This document shows, piece by piece, positions 8,145 to 16,692 of a stretch of DNA of 49,918 nt (positions are counted from its first letter, which is position 1; every line of letters begins with the position of its first letter). The DNA lies in assembly GCF_002174305.1 (NCBI RefSeq), contig NZ_MIJB01000035.1:1-49918 (forward strand), written 5' to 3'. This DNA is from Aeromicrobium sp. PE09-221. Lineage in GTDB: Bacteria > Actinomycetota > Actinomycetes > Propionibacteriales > Nocardioidaceae. The notes beneath the pieces are model-generated. The model did no database searches and was not told the origin of the DNA. It saw only the letters and a list, made by a program, of their open reading frames with translations. A program made the translations under genes and the position numbers.

Positions 8145-11138
8145 GTGATCGAGCGACGTGACATCGACGATAACGAGTTGTGGTGGCTTGGCGAGGGTCC
8201 TGGCGCGCACGCAGACGAGCCGCGGGACAGCGAGACCGTAGCCGCGTCGTTGGCGGGACGGTTCCGCTTCGTTGAGGAGTCCGAGTCGAGCGCCGGTCTT
8301 CGGCACCCTCAACTCGGTGCGTTGCATGCGATCTTGGCCTACCGCTCCACCGAAGAGGACGAACCGATCACTGTGGTCATGCCGACCGGCACCGGCAAGA
8401 CCGAGACGATGCTTGCCGCTTACTGTCATTCGCCGTCTCGGACGCTGGTGGTAGTGCCGTCTGATGCACTTCGGACCCAGATCGCGGAGAAGTTCGCGAC
8501 GCTTGGGGTTCTACCTGCCGTCGGTGCTGTCGTTGACGACTTCATGTGCCCCGTCGTCCTTGTAGTCAAGAGTGGGCTTCAGACGGTCGACCAGGTGGAG
8601 CGCCTTTTGACGCCTGCGAATGTAGTCGTGGCTACGGCACAGGCGCTGAACGCGTGCTCGGATGAGGCGCGTACACGCCTCGCGCAGTCGTGTCGCCGCT
8701 TGTTTGTCGATGAGGCCCACCACCTGGGCGCCCGTACTTGGAAAGAGGTGGTCGACCTCTTCGGCGGCCGCGAGGTCGTGCAGTTCACGGCAACGCCTTA
8801 CCGCGAGGATGGCCGGCACCTGGGCGGCCGCATCGCATACGCCTACCCCCTCCGGCTGGCGCAAGTTCATGGCTACTTCGCCCGAATCAACTACCACTCA
8901 GTGATCGACCTGACTGACCCCGACCGGGCGGTCGCTACCGCGGCGGTGGAGCAGTTGCGGGCGGACCTCGAATCTGGACTCGACCATCTTCTGATGGCAC
9001 GCGTTCGATCGGTCGAACGGGCGAAGGAGATCATCAAGCTGTACGAGGAGATTGGCTCCGAGTTCGCTCCCGTTCGCATCGACACAGGGATGGCGGAGTC
9101 GACCCGTCGGAAGCACCGTGACAAGCTCTTCAACCGCGACAGTCGCATCGTTGTGTGTGTCAACATGCTCGGCGAGGGATTCGACCTGCCGGCGCTGAAG
9201 ATCGCGGCGATCCACGATCCGCAGAAGAGTCTTGCGGTCACGTTGCAGTTTGTTGGGCGATTTACCCGGGTTGGTGACGACTCTCTTGGAGAAGCATCTG
9301 CGTTCGTCCCGCTACAGGTTGCGGGAGTCGATGAACGTCTTCGCAAACTCTACGGCGAGGACGCCGACTGGAATGAGGTCATTCGGGATCTCACCGAACA
9401 CGGAGTGGGGCAGGAGAAGGATCGGACGGAATTCGAGCTAGCTTTCGGGTCAGTTCCACGCGAAGTCGCCATGCGCAGCATTCATCCGAAGATGAGTACC
9501 GTCACCTATCAGGCGGCCACGTCGCTCACCTGGAATCCGGAGAGCATCTACGACCTATTCGAGGACCGGTTGCTGACCACTCGGCTCGGCATCAACAACA
9601 AGGACAAGGTGGTGTGGTGGGTCTCGCGCGAGGCCACACCTGTCAGATGGGGAGATTTCGCCAGCTTCAACGAACTGGTCCACCACCTCCACGTTGTTCA
9701 TGTCGATGACGCGGCAGGATTCCTGTACATCAACAGCACGAACAACGACTCAATGCACGAGGACATCGCGAAAGCTGTCGGCGGTGACAGTGTGGCGCTG
9801 GTCAAGGGCGAGACGGTGTACCGCATCCTGTCCAAGGTCAAGCGCCGAGTCCCAACCAACGTCGGCCTCCTCGACTCGGTCAGCCGCAATCGCCGCTTCT
9901 CCATGCATGTAGGCCAGGACGTACTCCACGCATGGCGCGGCGAAGGCGGCACGAAGATGAAGACCAACATCTTCGCGCACGGCTTCTCTGACCAACGGGC
10001 TGTCAGCTTCGGAGCATCTCGAAAGGGACGCGTCTGGAGTCACGAGCAAGCTCGCGACATTCACGACTGGGTCCGGTGGGCGCGCCAGGTTGGCCCAACC
10101 ATCACCGACACCTCCATCTCGCTCGACTCCGTCATGTCGGGATTCCTACTGCCGGAGCCCGCGCGAGAGCGGCCGCCATACGTTCCCCTGTCGATCGAGT
10201 GGCCGTATCAACTCGTTGCAACGTTCAGCGATCGACGGAAAGTGAGTTACAACGAGCAGTCGTTCTCGCTTCTCGACACGGAGCTTTCCCTCACCGATCA
10301 CACGGCGGACCAACCAGTGCGGTTCGAGGTCAAGACACCGTCCTGGGCGCTTGAGTTCGAGTTCGAGTTCTACGAGGACGATCCGCCGGCGATCCGCCCT
10401 GTCACCCACGACGGACAGATAGTCACTCCGTCTGGCACGGGCAGCCTCGCGGCGTTCCTCACGGCCCACGGTCTCCTCGTGACATTCGAGAACGAGCTCG
10501 TCCTGGTCGAGCAGGGCTTCCTGCTGAAACCGGACCGCGAACGGCGACTCTTCCCGACCGACGCTATCGAGACGATCGACTGGTCTGGTGTCAATATCAA
10601 ACGTGAATCCCAAGGCGCCGAACGTGACCCGGCCACCATCCAACATCGCGCGATCCAAGCGCTCTCGGCCGAGGAAGAGTGGGAAATCGTACTCGATGAC
10701 GACGGCACGGGTGAACTAGCCGACATTGCTCTTCTACGTCGAACCGACGACGGGCTAGAGGTGCTGCTAGCACACTGCAAGTACTCGTCCAAAGATAAGC
10801 CGGGCGCGAGGATCGAGGACCTGTACGACGTCTGCGGCCAATCGATGAAGACGAATCGGGCGAAGTCGATGCCGGAGTTGCTCACCAAGCGACTTTTCCG
10901 GCGAGAGCAGAAGCGCCAAGCAGCCGGAGGGAGTGGCCTCATTGTGGGGGATATCGAGACGCTAGCAACCATCGTCCGTGAAGCGCGCTACCGCGTTCTC
11001 CAGGTCACCGTCGCCATCATCCAGCCTGGAATGTCCAAGTCGGGAGCAAGTGAGGACATGCGAGCACTCCTCGGAGCGACAGATCGCTTCCTCGGCGAAA
11101 CGCATGGAATGAAGTTACGCGTGATCGCGAGTTCATGA
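8145..11138 (+). CDS. SF2 DEAD/DEAH-box helicase with C-terminal nuclease-like domain
   Basis: The GTG start at 8145 is preceded by AAAGGGG and gives a 997-residue protein. Helicase motifs in order are: Walker A MPTGTGKT (79-86), VVATAQAL (motif Ib region, 161-168), DEAH (189-192), FTATP (214-218) and QFVGRFTR (motif VI, 368-375). The last 150 residues contain GELADI, then EVLLAHCKYSS (about 856-882). This fits a PD-(D/E)xK-type site with Asp860, Glu872 and Lys879. The middle section resembles the ResIII-type helicases that accompany restriction or anti-phage nucleases. It would translocate on DNA and possibly cleave it. No methyltransferase or specificity gene is adjacent; the nearest methylase lies beyond traA. 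A stand-alone defence helicase-nuclease is the best inference. Confidence 0.75.
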   Translation: MIERRDIDDNELWWLGEGPGAHADEPRDSETVAASLAGRFRFVEESESSAGLRHPQLGALHAILAYRSTEEDEPITVVMPTGTGKTETMLAAYCHSPSRTLVVVPSDALRTQIAEKFATLGVLPAVGAVVDDFMCPVVLVVKSGLQTVDQVERLLTPANVVVATAQALNACSDEARTRLAQSCRRLFVDEAHHLGARTWKEVVDLFGGREVVQFTATPYREDGRHLGGRIAYAYPLRLAQVHGYFARINYHSVIDLTDPDRAVATAAVEQLRADLESGLDHLLMARVRSVERAKEIIKLYEEIGSEFAPVRIDTGMAESTRRKHRDKLFNRDSRIVVCVNMLGEGFDLPALKIAAIHDPQKSLAVTLQFVGRFTRVGDDSLGEASAFVPLQVAGVDERLRKLYGEDADWNEVIRDLTEHGVGQEKDRTEFELAFGSVPREVAMRSIHPKMSTVTYQAATSLTWNPESIYDLFEDRLLTTRLGINNKDKVVWWVSREATPVRWGDFASFNELVHHLHVVHVDDAAGFLYINSTNNDSMHEDIAKAVGGDSVALVKGETVYRILSKVKRRVPTNVGLLDSVSRNRRFSMHVGQDVLHAWRGEGGTKMKTNIFAHGFSDQRAVSFGASRKGRVWSHEQARDIHDWVRWARQVGPTITDTSISLDSVMSGFLLPEPARERPPYVPLSIEWPYQLVATFSDRRKVSYNEQSFSLLDTELSLTDHTADQPVRFEVKTPSWALEFEFEFYEDDPPAIRPVTHDGQIVTPSGTGSLAAFLTAHGLLVTFENELVLVEQGFLLKPDRERRLFPTDAIETIDWSGVNIKRESQGAERDPATIQHRAIQALSAEEEWEIVLDDDGTGELADIALLRRTDDGLEVLLAHCKYSSKDKPGARIEDLYDVCGQSMKTNRAKSMPELLTKRLFRREQKRQAAGGSGLIVGDIETLATIVREARYRVLQVTVAIIQPGMSKSGASEDMRALLGATDRFLGETHGMKLRVIASS

Positions 11139-11183
11139 ACATTCACCCTCGACAGCGAGCAAGGCGGCCGGACACGACCCGCT

Positions 11184-14100
11184 TCAGAGGCTGAGGTCGG
11201 GCGAGGTTCGGCTGGCGGATCGACGTTCACCGCCTGGCACGTGCTCGCCCTGGACGTACGTTCGGATGGCTGCTGCGGCGCGCGCTCGCGCGATCTTCTG
11301 CGCGTCGCTCTCACCCTCAGCGCCGAGCGGAGTCGGTCCGGTGATTCCGTAGCGGCCTCGGTAGGCCGCCACGGTGCGCGCTGCCCGCCGCCAGGTCTGC
11401 GCGGCTCGTGCACGTTTCGGTTCTGCCCCCAAAGCGGCGATCCACTCCTCACCTTCGATCCGAGCCCTATCGAGCAGTGCGTTCGCGCGGGTCTCGATCA
11501 TCTCGCGCCGTTCATCGAGAGCCTGCCGCATATCGTCGGTCATCGGGCCGTCCGCGGACGGGATCAGTCCCGCGATCAGCCGTGGCGTCTTGCGGGTGCG
11601 GCCCGACCCAGCCGGCCTGGAGGTGGCGCGGGCGACCCTATGGCGCAGGACGGAGGCGATGTCGTCGGCGTCTTCGAAGCTTCGCGCGGCTACCAGGCGA
11701 GGGAGGAGGGTGTCGAGGTTGTGGTGGTTGGCCTCGGCTCGGCGGAGTTCTGCGGTGAGTGCCCCGAACGCTTCGGTCTCGATCGCGGCCTCGGCTTGCT
11801 CGGTCGTGAGGCCGGAGGAACGTATGAGGGTGGCCCAGCGGTCGCGTTGGGCTGCGGCGGCGATGGTCTCGTACTCGGCGGCGAGCTGGGCGATCGACCC
11901 CCAGCGCTCGTGTTCGGCGGTGATGGTCTCGTGCGCGGACAGTTCCGCACCGACGTGCTGGAGCACCCCGAACAGCACCGACCGACCTGTGGCGTCGGGG
12001 GTGTCGCCTGTATGTGGCTCGGCGTGCTCGTCGGCGCGGTCGAGGATCACGTAGGCGTTGTTGGCGTGCTTGCCGCGGGTCATCGCGACGTAGAAATTCT
12101 CCCTTGTCGTGGTCGGCTCCACCAGTACATGTGCGGTGTCGACGGTGACACCTTGCGCCCTGTGCGCCGTGACCGCGTAACCCAGATCAACATGGTCGGC
12201 CACATAGGAGGCGGGGAGGACGATGGAGCCGCCGAACCTGCGGCCGGTCTTGCGGATCGTGACCGACCCGTCGTCGCGGACGCCGGTGATGGTCCAGGTG
12301 TCGCCGTTGCGCACCCAGTCCTTGCCGTTGCGCAGGCGGCGGTCGTTGCGGCGGGTGATGATCGTGTCCCCGACCCCAGCAGTGACGCCGCCGTTCAGCT
12401 CGACCTCCCGACCAGGCTTCAACGTACCGTCGAGAATCAGATCGGCCCGAGCGCGCTGGTTGAGGGCGCTCACGTCGTCGCGGGTCTCGGCGACCAGCAC
12501 CGACGCCAAGCCTTGGTTCCGGTCGGCGCGCCATGCGGTGTAGGCGGTATCGGTCATCGCCTCGGCGTCGCCGTCGTGGATGCGGTCGTGGTCGAGGTAG
12601 GTGTCGATCACCTCGGTGCGGCCGTGGCGGAGGGCGAGGGAGGCGGTCTTCTCCCAGGCGTTGGTGAACCGGTGGACGTCGAGCAGCTCGGGTGCATCGT
12701 CGCGGTCGTTGACGAGGAGTCCGAAGGCTCCGCCCGCGTCCACGGACTGGAGCTGGGCGTAGTCGCCCACCAGCAGCACCTTCGCCCCGGCTCGTTCGGC
12801 CAGGTGGGTGATGCGGTTTAGCGAGAGGGTTCCGGCGAGGGAGGCTTCGTCGATGATGACGAGCTGACCGGCCTCGAAGTCGGTGCCGTGGACGAGGTGG
12901 TTGGTCCACCACTTCGCTGTGTTCTCCGTCGCGATCCCCAGGTCGTCGGCGAGGACCTGCGCGGCGACCGCCGAGGGCGCCAGTCCGACCACGGACCCGG
13001 CGCCGTGTTCCTTCTCCCACGCGCGGCGTAGGGCGTTCATGGCTGTGGTCTTCCCGGCGCCCGCCGGGCCCACCAGCACATCGAGCATCCGGCCAGAGAC
13101 CGCGATCTTCGTGAGCGCATCGGCCTGGTCCTCACCGAGCATCCGGCCGTCTTGGTCAGGCTTCGGGGTGACCTTCTCGACCGTCGCCAGCGGCACGGTC
13201 GGCCCGGTCGTGGTACGGGAGCGGTCGAGCAGACGGTCCTCGGCGGCCAGCAGCAACTCGGAGGAGAACACCGTCGAGTGCTTGGGCCGGAACACGCTGG
13301 TGCCATCCACCCGCCGGAACGCGGCCGGGCTGGTGGCGAGGTCGGGCGGCGTCAGCCGCAGCGATGCTTGCTCGGCGGCGTCGGCGATCATCGCGACGAC
13401 CGCTTCGCGGTCGTGCATGGTGGCGAAGCGCCAGCCCATCGTCTGCCGCGACGCCTCGGCCATCAGGTTCCACCGCCGCCACGTGGACCGCTTCTCACCC
13501 ACCACCCCGACCACGGCCTGGCCGAGTTCGGCGATCGCATCCAGTGGTACGTCGTCGGCGCGCAGCAGCAGCGGCTTGTCGTTGTCGGTGACGGCGCCTG
13601 CCCAGGTGGTGGAGTCGTGGCCGAGTACCCCGGTGGCGCGGGTGCGCCACTCGGCAGTCAGGTCGGCCAGCGACCGCACCTGCTTCTCCGGACGTGTGGC
13701 GAGGGTGGCCTGGGCACGCAGCTTTATGATCGTCGCTGTGGAGGGCTGGCGGCCGTACCGGGCGACGTACTCGGCGATCAATCGGTCCTTCTCGGTGTCG
13801 ATGTGCCGGGCACGAGTGGAGAACTCGGCCACCAGTTCCTCCGGCACGGCGCTGATCGCCCATGCCGGGTTACGGTCCCGACCCATGTCGCGGGCCTCCC
13901 ACTCGACGCCGAAGGTGCGGGTCATGTGGTCGGCGAACACCGCCTCGTGCAACTCCGACAAGGCGACCACGGCGGCGTGCATCGGCCGACCATCCAGGCT
14001 CCGCCATTTGCCGTCGAACGCGGTCTGGACCTTGTTTGAGATGACCACATGGGTGTGCAGATGGGGGTCACCGGCGCGGGAGTCGAAGTGATCGAACGCT

Positions 14101-14732
14101 GTCGCCACCAACCCGGTCACATCGACCTGCGCAACCGCTCCATCGCCGGCGGTTGCACCGGTGCGGGTGGCTGCAACCTCGCGCTCCATGAACGCAACCA
14201 CCTCCGCAACCGCCGCATGATGCGCCTCACCAATCAGAGCTTGGGTTCCGGCGTCGGCGACTGCCCACAACGCCGAGGCGGACTTCGGGACCGAGAAGGT
14301 GAAGTCGAACCCGGCCACCGCTCGGCGTCTGCCGCGCTCGGTCTCCTCGGCCTCGATCTGCGCGACCGCCTCGCCCTTGGCGCCCGGGCTGAGGCCGGGG
14401 TCGAGGTCGGCGATCCGGGCCTCGATCCGCTCCGGCACGGACTTGTAGGCGGGGAACGCGTGCCCGACGGGGTCGCCGGTGATCGGGTCGCGGCCCATGC
14501 CCATCAAGAGTTGGAGTTGGGCCTCCGACACCCGATCACCGACCGCGAGCCGCCCCCTGCCGAGTGAGGCGACGCCAGAGCCGAGCCATTGGCCCGGTGG
14601 TGCTCCCGCCTCCACGTAATACCTCGTCAAAGGCGTGGACAACTCGCGGTCGCCGTCTGCGGCCGCGACGGTGCGCAGCAGGTACTTGTAGCCGTCCCCG
14701 GCCGACATCACGCGCATCGAGACCGTCACCAC
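11184..14732 (-). CDS. traA: MobF-family conjugative relaxase-helicase TraA
   Basis: This is a 1182-residue relaxase of the TrwC/TraI type. Residues 1-300 form the HUH relaxase, with a catalytic Tyr pair (Y38, Y39 in LTRYYVEAG) and the metal-binding triad H224, H226, H228 in GDPHLHTHV. Residues about 530-900 form a RecD-like helicase, with Walker A GPAGAGKT at 555-562 and LVIIDEASLAG as Walker B. The C-terminal part is long and helical. The enzyme nicks oriT, stays covalently bound to the 5' end and unwinds the transferred strand. The GTG start at 14732 (or the next GTG) is preceded by AAAGG. It is transcribed away from the methyltransferase gene, and the palindrome just upstream is a candidate oriT. 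It converges with the helicase gene, 45 bp away. Confidence 0.95.
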   Translation of the reverse strand: MVTVSMRVMSAGDGYKYLLRTVAAADGDRELSTPLTRYYVEAGAPPGQWLGSGVASLGRGRLAVGDRVSEAQLQLLMGMGRDPITGDPVGHAFPAYKSVPERIEARIADLDPGLSPGAKGEAVAQIEAEETERGRRRAVAGFDFTFSVPKSASALWAVADAGTQALIGEAHHAAVAEVVAFMEREVAATRTGATAGDGAVAQVDVTGLVATAFDHFDSRAGDPHLHTHVVISNKVQTAFDGKWRSLDGRPMHAAVVALSELHEAVFADHMTRTFGVEWEARDMGRDRNPAWAISAVPEELVAEFSTRARHIDTEKDRLIAEYVARYGRQPSTATIIKLRAQATLATRPEKQVRSLADLTAEWRTRATGVLGHDSTTWAGAVTDNDKPLLLRADDVPLDAIAELGQAVVGVVGEKRSTWRRWNLMAEASRQTMGWRFATMHDREAVVAMIADAAEQASLRLTPPDLATSPAAFRRVDGTSVFRPKHSTVFSSELLLAAEDRLLDRSRTTTGPTVPLATVEKVTPKPDQDGRMLGEDQADALTKIAVSGRMLDVLVGPAGAGKTTAMNALRRAWEKEHGAGSVVGLAPSAVAAQVLADDLGIATENTAKWWTNHLVHGTDFEAGQLVIIDEASLAGTLSLNRITHLAERAGAKVLLVGDYAQLQSVDAGGAFGLLVNDRDDAPELLDVHRFTNAWEKTASLALRHGRTEVIDTYLDHDRIHDGDAEAMTDTAYTAWRADRNQGLASVLVAETRDDVSALNQRARADLILDGTLKPGREVELNGGVTAGVGDTIITRRNDRRLRNGKDWVRNGDTWTITGVRDDGSVTIRKTGRRFGGSIVLPASYVADHVDLGYAVTAHRAQGVTVDTAHVLVEPTTTRENFYVAMTRGKHANNAYVILDRADEHAEPHTGDTPDATGRSVLFGVLQHVGAELSAHETITAEHERWGSIAQLAAEYETIAAAAQRDRWATLIRSSGLTTEQAEAAIETEAFGALTAELRRAEANHHNLDTLLPRLVAARSFEDADDIASVLRHRVARATSRPAGSGRTRKTPRLIAGLIPSADGPMTDDMRQALDERREMIETRANALLDRARIEGEEWIAALGAEPKRARAAQTWRRAARTVAAYRGRYGITGPTPLGAEGESDAQKIARARAAAAIRTYVQGEHVPGGERRSASRTSPDLSL

Positions 14733-15015
14733 GCCACCGCCTTTCGACGGTCAGGTGAGCGGGCGTTGACCGCGCGAACGCGCCGTCAACGCTGGTTGAC
14801 AAACCTCGACCTGCAAGACGCGTGGCACTTCCGATTGCGGGCTGAACGAGAACGGATCGGTACCGGGCTAATGGCCGTGAGTGGGCGCGACTCGTCGTGG
14901 CCGAGGCAAGACATCAGCGGCAGCTGATCGAGTTCGTGCACCTGGCAGGTGATCAGCCCGGCTGTGGACTCCCCGAGGGGTTCGAGGCCGGGGTCATCGA
15001 ACTGCCGGAGCCCTC
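14733..15015. other. Intergenic region upstream of traA (candidate oriT/promoters)
   Basis: This 283-bp region lies between divergent traA and the methyltransferase. It carries a 30-bp palindrome (14763-14792), a further GTTGAC at 14795-14800 that could serve as a -35 element, and a GTGCACCTG at 14936-14944. A frame open from about 14846 to the methyltransferase start looks moderately protein-like but lacks a ribosome-binding site, and I did not call it. Confidence 0.45.
14763..14792. repeat. 30-bp near-perfect palindrome upstream of traA, candidate oriT or operator
   Basis: Outer arms GCGTTGAC and GTCAACGC (14763-14770, 14785-14792) enclose inner arms GCGCG and CGCGC around AA, with a single C/C mismatch on each side. 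MobF relaxases recognise inverted repeats near nic, usually close to their own gene. This palindrome begins 31 bp from the traA start. It could equally be an autoregulatory operator. Confidence 0.45.
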
Positions 15016-16137
15016 ATGCACGCCCATGTGTCATCGACCCAAGCCCCTCGACCAAAGGTCGGTTCGCTGTTCAGCGGATACGGAGGACTCGACCTCGCCG
15101 TAGAACACGTCTTCAACGCCGAGACCATCTGGTACTCCGAGACCAACAAGCCCGTTGCCCGCGTCTTCACCGACCACTGGCCCGAAGCGCCGAACCTCGG
15201 GGACATCACCACCATCGACTGGCGCGAGGTTGAGCCCGTGGACATCCTCACCGGCGGGTTTCCCTGCCAATCCGTCTCGACCGTCGGCAAACGTGCCGGC
15301 TTCGCTCCGGGTGCCGCGTCCGGTCTCTGGTCCGCCATGGCCGCCGCGATCGAAGCACTGCAACCCAGGCTCGTCGTGATCGAGAACGTCCGCGGGCTGC
15401 TCTCCACCCCTGCCCAGCGCACCGCCCCGGAAGGAGCCGACCATGAACACTGCAACCCCGGCGATGCAAACCGCGAGCAGGATGCGACCGCAACCGTTTG
15501 CGATCTGGAATCCGACTCGTGGCACTTGGGAAACGACGCAGCCCGACCTCTCAGGGCTCATGGCGCCGTTCTCGGCGATCTGGTCGACCTGCGGCGAGAC
15601 GCGCGGTGGATCGGCCTACCAGCTTCGCTTGTCGGCGCTCCTCACCAGCGCTTCCGCGTCTTCATCCTCGCCCATCCCCAAGGCCCTGTTCCGGACCCCG
15701 CTGGCCTCAGACTCCTCCCGCGGCGGGGAGACCCTGGACCAGGTGAGGGCCAGACGGGGCACGATCGCACTGTCGCACCAGATCATCGACCTGGCTCTGC
15801 ACGGACCCGATGGCTTACCGAGCAAGCCGGACGAGTCGGAGACGCTGTGATCGCTAATCGACGACATCTTCGGCGCTGGGGACGCTATGCCGACGCCATC
15901 GCCCGCTGGGAACACATCACCTGCCGAGCAGCGCCAGCTCCGACAGTGCTGAACGAGGACACAGAACTGAGACCGTCGCCGGAGTTCGTGGAATGGCTCA
16001 TGGGCCTCCCCGACGGTTGGGTGACCGACCCAGTTCAGGGCTTGAGCGACAACGACCAGCTCACTGCACTGGGGAACGGCGTCCTCCCGCTGCAAGCGGC
16101 TCAAGCCCTCGGCATCATGGCGACCGAGACGAGGTAG
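15016..16137 (+). CDS. C5 cytosine-specific DNA methyltransferase
   Basis: This 373-residue methyltransferase transfers a methyl group from S-adenosylmethionine to cytosine C5. Visible motifs are: motif I SLFSGYGGLDLAVEH (18-31), motif IV GGFPCQS with catalytic Cys84, motif VI ENV (123-125), motif VIII QRFRVF (211-216) and motif X GNGV (353-356). The ATG is preceded by GGAG. Residues about 143-278 are also covered by a second ORF in the +1 frame. That stretch of this protein contains motif VIII but otherwise looks unusual, with arginine-, proline- and glycine-rich sequence (RLLPRRGDPGPGEGQ). On a mobile element such orphan methylases often protect incoming DNA from host restriction. No cognate nuclease is adjacent. 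Confidence 0.85.
   Translation: MHAHVSSTQAPRPKVGSLFSGYGGLDLAVEHVFNAETIWYSETNKPVARVFTDHWPEAPNLGDITTIDWREVEPVDILTGGFPCQSVSTVGKRAGFAPGAASGLWSAMAAAIEALQPRLVVIENVRGLLSTPAQRTAPEGADHEHCNPGDANREQDATATVCDLESDSWHLGNDAARPLRAHGAVLGDLVDLRRDARWIGLPASLVGAPHQRFRVFILAHPQGPVPDPAGLRLLPRRGDPGPGEGQTGHDRTVAPDHRPGSARTRWLTEQAGRVGDAVIANRRHLRRWGRYADAIARWEHITCRAAPAPTVLNEDTELRPSPEFVEWLMGLPDGWVTDPVQGLSDNDQLTALGNGVLPLQAAQALGIMATETR
15443..15850 (+). CDS. ORF nested in the methyltransferase gene (+1 frame)
   Basis: This 135-residue ORF lies entirely inside the methyltransferase gene. Its ATG is preceded by a perfect AAGGAG at 6-bp spacing (15431-15436). Its sequence has patterns familiar from phage and mobile-element proteins found beside or within C5 methyltransferases: FAIWNPTRGTWETTQ, then SGETRGG-like CGETRGGSAYQL, a Ser-rich run, and TPLASDSSRGGETL. 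Both frames therefore look real. Either the DNA is dual-coding, or part of a methyltransferase target-recognition insert now lies in another frame. The function of this family is unknown to me. The resemblance is from memory and should be verified by search. Confidence 0.55.
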   Translation: MNTATPAMQTASRMRPQPFAIWNPTRGTWETTQPDLSGLMAPFSAIWSTCGETRGGSAYQLRLSALLTSASASSSSPIPKALFRTPLASDSSRGGETLDQVRARRGTIALSHQIIDLALHGPDGLPSKPDESETL

Positions 16138-16522
16138 GCGACGCCTTCGCTTCGCTGTTCGAGCCACGAATTCACATACTTCGGAGCAGGAGCAAACGCT
16201 TGAACTGTCACAACGTTGAGAGTCGCGCCTCCGTCCTACTTGGCGTGCCCTGCCAGAGCGATCCCTCACGGAACTCCTCTACCCAGATGGATGACCCGCT
16301 ACGGCGTGGACCGAGCTGGGGCCGACCGGCCTCGAAGCTGGGCAGTGCTCTCTGACAGCGCGTCGCGTTAGCGGGTTGTCAGGGTCTGACGTTTCCCCGC
16401 ATGGGTTCCGTTAGGACGCTTCTTTCGAGGACGCGGCGGGAGTTTGATCGGGAGTTGCGCCCGGATTTCGGGTCGCGCGACTAGTGGTCCTGCTGTCGCT
16501 GTTCTCCGAATGGAGCTTTGTT
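16138..16522. other. Intergenic region upstream of the kdp operon
   Basis: This 385-bp region separates the methyltransferase from the kdp operon. It holds the left copy of the 22-bp direct repeat (16399-16420) and a small inverted repeat GTCAG-GGT-CTGAC (16378-16390). No gene is convincing. The kdp promoter is expected between about 16420 and 16500, but I cannot pick unambiguous -35/-10 boxes. Confidence 0.45.
16399..16420 (+). repeat. Left copy of 22-bp direct repeat flanking kdp
   Basis: This copy matches 24734-24755 at 19 of 22 positions, including an identical 13-mer CCGTTAGGACGCT and an identical GCATG at the left. The two copies bracket the kdp operon in direct orientation, as expected for attachment-site or recombination duplication. 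Confidence 0.6.
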
Positions 16523-16606
16523 GTGCTTGACATCGTCTACGTTCTCGGCGCTACCGCCTTGTTCGTCGTCGTCGGGCTGCTGGGGAAGGCGGTCGAGAAG
16601 CTGTGA
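16523..16606 (+). CDS. 27-residue membrane peptide leading the kdp operon
   Basis: The GTG start at 16523 has GGAG seven bases upstream and encodes VLDIVYVLGATALFVVV... ending in a Lys/Glu-rich tail, a single transmembrane helix. Its TGA overlaps the GTG of kdpF (GTGA). Tiny hydrophobic ORFs in this position precede kdpF in several actinobacteria. A role as an extra small Kdp subunit or leader peptide is plausible but unproven. It is too short for most gene callers. Confidence 0.55.
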   Translation: MLDIVYVLGATALFVVVGLLGKAVEKL

Positions 16607-16692
16607 TCGTGCTTGAGCTTCTCGCCGTCGCCCTTGGGGTCGCGGCGGTCGTGTATCTCGTGTTCGCTCTCGTGAAGCCGGAGCGTTTCTGA
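16603..16692 (+). CDS. kdpF: Potassium-transporting ATPase small subunit KdpF
   Basis: This 29-residue single-helix peptide ([20 protein letters not shown], ending ALVKPERF) is typical of KdpF, which stabilises the KdpABC complex in the membrane. The C-terminal KPERF matches the family's usual (R/K)PE(K/R)F ending. It overlaps the preceding peptide by four bases and kdpA by one base (TGATG), so translation is coupled. Confidence 0.85.
   Translation: MIVLELLAVALGVAAVVYLVFALVKPERF

Noticed and set aside
14846..15015. An open frame running into the methyltransferase start (RQLIEFVHLAGDQ...)
   Set aside because: It has no supported start codon or Shine-Dalgarno, and it continues out of frame into the methyltransferase gene.
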